From contig NZ_CP009754.1 in assembly GCF_000772045.1 (NCBI RefSeq), forward strand, positions 62,001 to 126,000: a DNA stretch of 64,000 nucleotides, written 5' to 3'. The position numbers and the translations under genes are program-made. The DNA is from Streptomyces sp. CCM_MD2014 (GTDB taxonomy: Bacteria; Actinomycetota; Actinomycetes; Streptomycetales; Streptomycetaceae). The notes beneath the pieces are model-generated. The model was not told the origin of the DNA and did not search any database. It saw only the letters and a list, made by a program, of their open reading frames with translations. Below are positions 60,770-64,000 of this stretch, piece by piece; the stretch's first letter is position 1, and every line of letters starts with the position of its first letter.

Positions 60770-63088
60770 ATGCCTGTCCCCCTCAGCAGAAGGCGCATCC
60801 TCCAACTCGCAGGAACGACGGCTGCCGCGACCGCCGTCGGCCCGCTCGCCGGCGGCTCCCCCGCGCACGGCGCGGCCCTCCCGCCGGCCCGGAGCGACGT
60901 CGGGGCACTGGCGTTCCCCTTCGCCCTCGGCCGGGTGCGGATGACCGACAGCAGGTGGCTGGACAACCAGAACCGCACCCGGAGCTATCTCCGGTTCGTC
61001 GACGTCGACCGGCTGCTGTACAACTTCCGCGCCAACCACGGCCTCTCCGTGAACGGCGCCGCCGCGGCCGGCGGCTGGGAGGCTCCCGACTTCCCCTTCC
61101 GCAGCCACGTGCAGGGCCACTTCCTCACCGCATGGGCGCAGGTGTACGCCGTGACCGGGGACACCGTCTGCCGGGACAAGGCCCTGTACATGGTGGCCGA
61201 ACTGGCCAAGTGCCAGGCCAACAACGGCGCCGCGGGCTTCGGCGCCGGGTACCTCTGCGGTTACCCCGAGTCGGACTTCGACGCCCTGGAGTCCGGGACG
61301 CTGACCAACGGCAACGTGCCGTACTACACGATCCACAAGACCCTCACCGGCCTGCTGGACGTGTGGCGGCACCTCGGCAGTGTCCAGGCCCGGGACGTAC
61401 TGCTCGCCCTGGCGGGCTGGGTCGACCGGCGCACCGGGCGGCTGAGCACCACGCGGATGCAGGCCGTCCTGGGCACCGAGTTCGGCGGCATGAACGCCGT
61501 TCTGACCGATCTCTGCCAGCAGACCGGCGACACCCGGTGGCTCGCGGTGGCCCAGCGGTTCGACCACGCCGCGGTGTTCGACCCGCTGGCGGCGGGCCAG
61601 GACCGGCTGGCCGGGCTGCACGCCAACACACAGGTGCCGAAGTGGATCGGGGCCGTGCGCGAGTACAAGGCCAGCGGCACCACGCGCTACCGGGACATCG
61701 CCGCCAACGCCTGGCGCATGTGCGTGACGACCCACACCTACGCGATCGGGGGCAACAGCCAGGCGGAACACTTCCGCGCCCCGAACGCCATCGCCGCGCA
61801 CCTGGCGAACGACACCTGCGAGAGCTGCAACACCGTCAACATGCTCACTCTCACCCGTGAGCTGTTCGCGCTGACACCGGACCGGGCCGAGCTGTTCGAC
61901 TACTACGAGCAGGCGTGGCTCAACCACATGATCGGTCAGCAGAACCCGGCCGACCCCCACGGCCACGTCACCTACTTCACCCCGCTGAAGCCGGGCGGCC
62001 GGCGCGGTGTGGGGCCTGCCTGGGGCGGCGGCACCTGGAGCACCGACTACACGACGTTCTGGTGCTGCCAGGGCACCGGACTGGAGATGCACACCCGGCT
62101 GATGGACTCCGTCTATTTCCACGACGGCGGCACCACCCTGACCGTGAACCTGTTCGTCCCCTCCGTGCTCACCTGGGCCGAACGCGGCATCACCGTCACC
62201 CAGACCACCTCGTACCCGGAGAGCGAGACGACGGCGCTGCGGGTCAGCGGCCACGTGGGCGGCACCTGGGCGATGCGCATCCGCATCCCCGGCTGGACCA
62301 CCGGTGCCGTCATCAGCGTCAACGGCGTCACGCAGGACGTCACCGCCGCGCCCGGGACCTACGCCACGGTGGAGCGCGCCTGGACCTCCGGGGACACCGT
62401 CACCGTCCGTCTGCCGATGCGCACCGTCGTACGGCCGGCCAACGACAATCCGTACGTCGGTGCCGTCACGCACGGCCCGGTCGTCCTGTCCGGGAACTAC
62501 GGCGACACCACGCTGTCCGCCCTCCCTTCCCTGGACGTCGCCTCGATCAAGAGGGCCGCTCCCACCGCGCTCGCGTTCACCGCGACCGCGAACGGTGCCA
62601 CCGTGCGCCTCGGCCCGTTCCACGACGCCCACGGGCACAACTACACCGTCTACTGGAACACCGGCGGCCGTGCCTCCGTCCGCATCGCCAACGCCGCGGG
62701 CGGTCTGGTGCTGGGCATCCAGGACATGTCCACCGCCGACGGCGGCCGTGCCCTGCTCTGGACGGACTCCGGGACGGCCGACCACGACTGGGAGCTGGTG
62801 CCCGACGCGGGCGGCACCCACCGTCTGCGCAACGTGCACAGCGGCAAGGTGCTGGGCGTCCTCGACATGTCGACGGCCGACGGCGCCACGGTGTTGCAGT
62901 GGGCGGACAACGGCACCGCGGACCACCGCTGGACGCTCCTCGACCAGGGGGACGGCACCTGCACGATCCGCAACGCCCACAGCGGGAAACTCCTCGCGGT
63001 GCGCAACGACTCCCCCGCGGTCGGCGCCTTCGTCGTACAGGACGCGGACGACGGCACGGCGGACAACCGCTGGCGCGTCCTGCGCTGA
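60770..63088 (+). CDS. GH127-type beta-L-arabinofuranosidase with ricin-like lectin domain, Tat-exported
   Basis: A 772-residue protein with a twin-arginine signal (LSRRRILQLAG, cleavage near SPAHGA). The GH127 (DUF1680) alpha/alpha-barrel follows: FRSHVQGHFLTAWAQ, YTIHKTLTGLLDVWR, DTCESCNTVNML and TTFWCCQGTGLEMHTRL, where ESC and CC match the Glu-Cys3 zinc site and the Cys nucleophile of characterised GH127 enzymes. Residues about 635-772 are a beta-trefoil ricin-type domain (VLGIQDMSTADGGRALLW, VLGVLDMSTADGATVLQWAD). It removes L-arabinofuranose from plant polymers outside the cell. It would complement the xylanolytic genes at 33.7-37 kb. Confidence 0.9.
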   Translation: MPVPLSRRRILQLAGTTAAATAVGPLAGGSPAHGAALPPARSDVGALAFPFALGRVRMTDSRWLDNQNRTRSYLRFVDVDRLLYNFRANHGLSVNGAAAAGGWEAPDFPFRSHVQGHFLTAWAQVYAVTGDTVCRDKALYMVAELAKCQANNGAAGFGAGYLCGYPESDFDALESGTLTNGNVPYYTIHKTLTGLLDVWRHLGSVQARDVLLALAGWVDRRTGRLSTTRMQAVLGTEFGGMNAVLTDLCQQTGDTRWLAVAQRFDHAAVFDPLAAGQDRLAGLHANTQVPKWIGAVREYKASGTTRYRDIAANAWRMCVTTHTYAIGGNSQAEHFRAPNAIAAHLANDTCESCNTVNMLTLTRELFALTPDRAELFDYYEQAWLNHMIGQQNPADPHGHVTYFTPLKPGGRRGVGPAWGGGTWSTDYTTFWCCQGTGLEMHTRLMDSVYFHDGGTTLTVNLFVPSVLTWAERGITVTQTTSYPESETTALRVSGHVGGTWAMRIRIPGWTTGAVISVNGVTQDVTAAPGTYATVERAWTSGDTVTVRLPMRTVVRPANDNPYVGAVTHGPVVLSGNYGDTTLSALPSLDVASIKRAAPTALAFTATANGATVRLGPFHDAHGHNYTVYWNTGGRASVRIANAAGGLVLGIQDMSTADGGRALLWTDSGTADHDWELVPDAGGTHRLRNVHSGKVLGVLDMSTADGATVLQWADNGTADHRWTLLDQGDGTCTIRNAHSGKLLAVRNDSPAVGAFVVQDADDGTADNRWRVLR

Positions 63089-63261
63089 CCGCGGCGGCCT
63101 TCGGCGGCTCCGTCGGGGGCCGCCGTGACGGCCCGCCGGGCGCCGGCCCTGAAGTGGTGCGACGCCCTCCGCCGGTTGGCGCGAACCGGGCCGGATAGCA
63201 TGCACACGGCTCCGGGGAAGGGCCCCGGACGGATGTGGTTTTCCAGAGGTTGGGGGTCCGC

Positions 63262-63690
63262 ATGGTCGCGGGTCGTGTGGTGCGTTTCGACAGTGCGCGG
63301 GGATATGGGTTCATCGCGCCGGACGGCGGCGGCGAGGACATCTTCCTGCACGTGAACGATCTGCTCATTCCCGAGGAGTACGTGCGCTCCGGTCTGGCCG
63401 TGGAATTCGAGGTGGAGAGCGGCGAGCGCGGGCTCAAGGCGTCGGGCATCCGGCTCGCCGAGGGCGAGCGGCCAGGGCCCGCGCGGCGCCACCAGGAGGC
63501 CGCGCCCAGGGTTGCGATGTCCGACGAGAACGGCCACCCGATGTGCGACGTGCTGAGCTCTGACGAGTACCGGCGCGACGTGACGGAACTGCTGCTGACC
63601 TCCAGCCCGCAGCTGACCGCGGAACAGGTCCTCACCATCCGCAGCGCGCTCCTGAAGTTCAGCGAGGGTCACGGCTGGGTCGAGGACTGA
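63262..63690 (+). CDS. Cold-shock-domain protein with C-terminal extension
   Basis: A 142-residue protein. Residues 1-65 are a cold-shock domain with RNP1-like GYGFIAPDG and RNP2-like EDIFLHVND. It is extended by a linker and a C-terminal helical segment of about 50 residues (RDVTELLLTSSPQLTAEQVL). CSD proteins bind single-stranded nucleic acid. ATG 63262 is chosen over the upstream frame because GGGGG lies close by. Confidence 0.88.
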   Translation: MVAGRVVRFDSARGYGFIAPDGGGEDIFLHVNDLLIPEEYVRSGLAVEFEVESGERGLKASGIRLAEGERPGPARRHQEAAPRVAMSDENGHPMCDVLSSDEYRRDVTELLLTSSPQLTAEQVLTIRSALLKFSEGHGWVED

Positions 63691-63741
63691 GGTCGCGCTC
63701 CCCCACCCGGTCCTACTGGATTCGGCCAACCTCCTTGCTCC

Positions 63742-63834
63742 GCACATGTGTTGCCCCGCCTGGGTCCGTGCATCCTGCACGCACCCGCACGCGCCGTATT
63801 CCGGGGTAGCGACGGCGACCGAAACACATGTGTT
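63742..63834. promoter_or_regulatory. Two CACATGTG palindromes upstream of the final gene
   Basis: GCACATGTGTT (63742-63752) and the perfect 12-bp AACACATGTGTT (63823-63834) lie 81 bp apart in the 206-bp spacer before the TTG start at 63897. They are likely binding sites for one regulator. The regulator is unknown. Confidence 0.5.
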
Positions 63835-63896
63835 CGATATCCCGGTCCGGTCGTTGAGCTTCACGACCACGCTCAACGACCGTCAAGGGGGATCCG

Positions 63897-64000
63897 TTGA
63901 CCTCGACCGACGCGACCGGACAGCAGAACGGACAGCACCAGGCCGCCCCTGCTCCTCCTCCACCGCCGCAGCCCGCGGAGATCACCTACAGCGGTCGGTA
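63897..64000 (+). CDS. Partial gene leaving the window
   Basis: Starts at TTG 63897 with AGGGGG about 5 bp upstream. The first residues are MTSTDATGQQNGQHQAAPAP, followed by a poly-Pro stretch and AEITYSGR, with 34 codons visible. The N-terminus is a disordered Gln/Pro-rich segment. No family can be assigned from this piece. Confidence 0.6.
   Translation, partial: MTSTDATGQQNGQHQAAPAPPPPPQPAEITYSGR

Overview
The window is high-GC actinobacterial DNA, almost certainly Streptomyces. The evidence is strong GC bias in third codon positions, many GTG/TTG starts, AGGAGG-type ribosome sites, a GH11 xylanase that reads as Streptomyces XlnC, and typical Streptomyces families (FHA and WD40 Ser/Thr kinases, SpoIIE/HATPase regulators, PaaX, many TetR/MarR/LysR regulators). 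The density of broken genes and insertion sequence remnants suggests an accessory stretch, probably a chromosome arm; that placement is inference.

Layout. 0-1.3 kb: a small membrane protein, a decayed DUF2231 gene and a transposase fragment. 1.3-7.4 kb (minus): a tightly coupled four-gene operon with two Ser/Thr kinases (FHA-kinase and kinase-WD40), a protein resembling the DUF2207 soluble domain and a SAVMC3_10250-like protein. 7.5-10.4 kb: a beta-propeller phytase between a broken LacI gene and two transposase remnants. 10.5-15.2 kb: metallo-beta-lactamase-fold and amidohydrolase genes with a divergent, apparently leaderless TetR gene, then a SUKH fragment and a DUF1963 gene. 15.5-18.7 kb: two secreted alpha/beta hydrolases.

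18.8-28.9 kb: one eight-gene minus-strand operon (amino-acid-type ABC importer, CapA-like phosphoesterase, class III CoA-transferase, two 2-hydroxyacyl-CoA-dehydratase-like subunits, MFS transporter), divergent from a PaaX regulator. 29.0-33.5 kb: a MarR gene divergent from an SDR / amidohydrolase / acyl-CoA ligase / MaoC operon, with two palindromic operators between. 33.7-37.0 kb: GH11 xylanase, a SnoaL-like gene and a GH43 enzyme. 37.1-40.2 kb: a broken carboxymuconolactone-decarboxylase gene, a DHFR-like protein, and a TetR gene divergent from a membrane protein.

40.2-43.0 kb (minus) holds the most unusual locus: a macro-domain gene followed by a gene fusing a uracil-DNA-glycosylase-like domain to an R-S-E class ADP-ribosyltransferase domain. 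It pairs a predicted ADP-ribose writer (on a DNA-base-recognition module) with a predicted ADP-ribose reader/eraser, the logic of DarT/DarG-type toxin-antitoxin and phage-defence systems, but with a different architecture.

43.2-50.3 kb: a single-pass membrane protein, a MarR/MFS pair, a HIT-like hydrolase, a phenylalanine-hydroxylase-type enzyme and a near-complete IS5/IS427-type element whose transposase needs a -1 frameshift. 50.3-60.6 kb: LysR, SDR, an 885-aa sensor phosphatase/anti-sigma hybrid, DoxX/LysR, a stress-type SDR, YrhK, OsmC and a MarR/MBL pair with three evenly spaced operator half-sites. 60.8-64 kb: a Tat-exported GH127 enzyme with a ricin-like domain, a cold-shock-domain protein and the start of a gene that leaves the window. 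I saw no tRNA, rRNA or CRISPR array.
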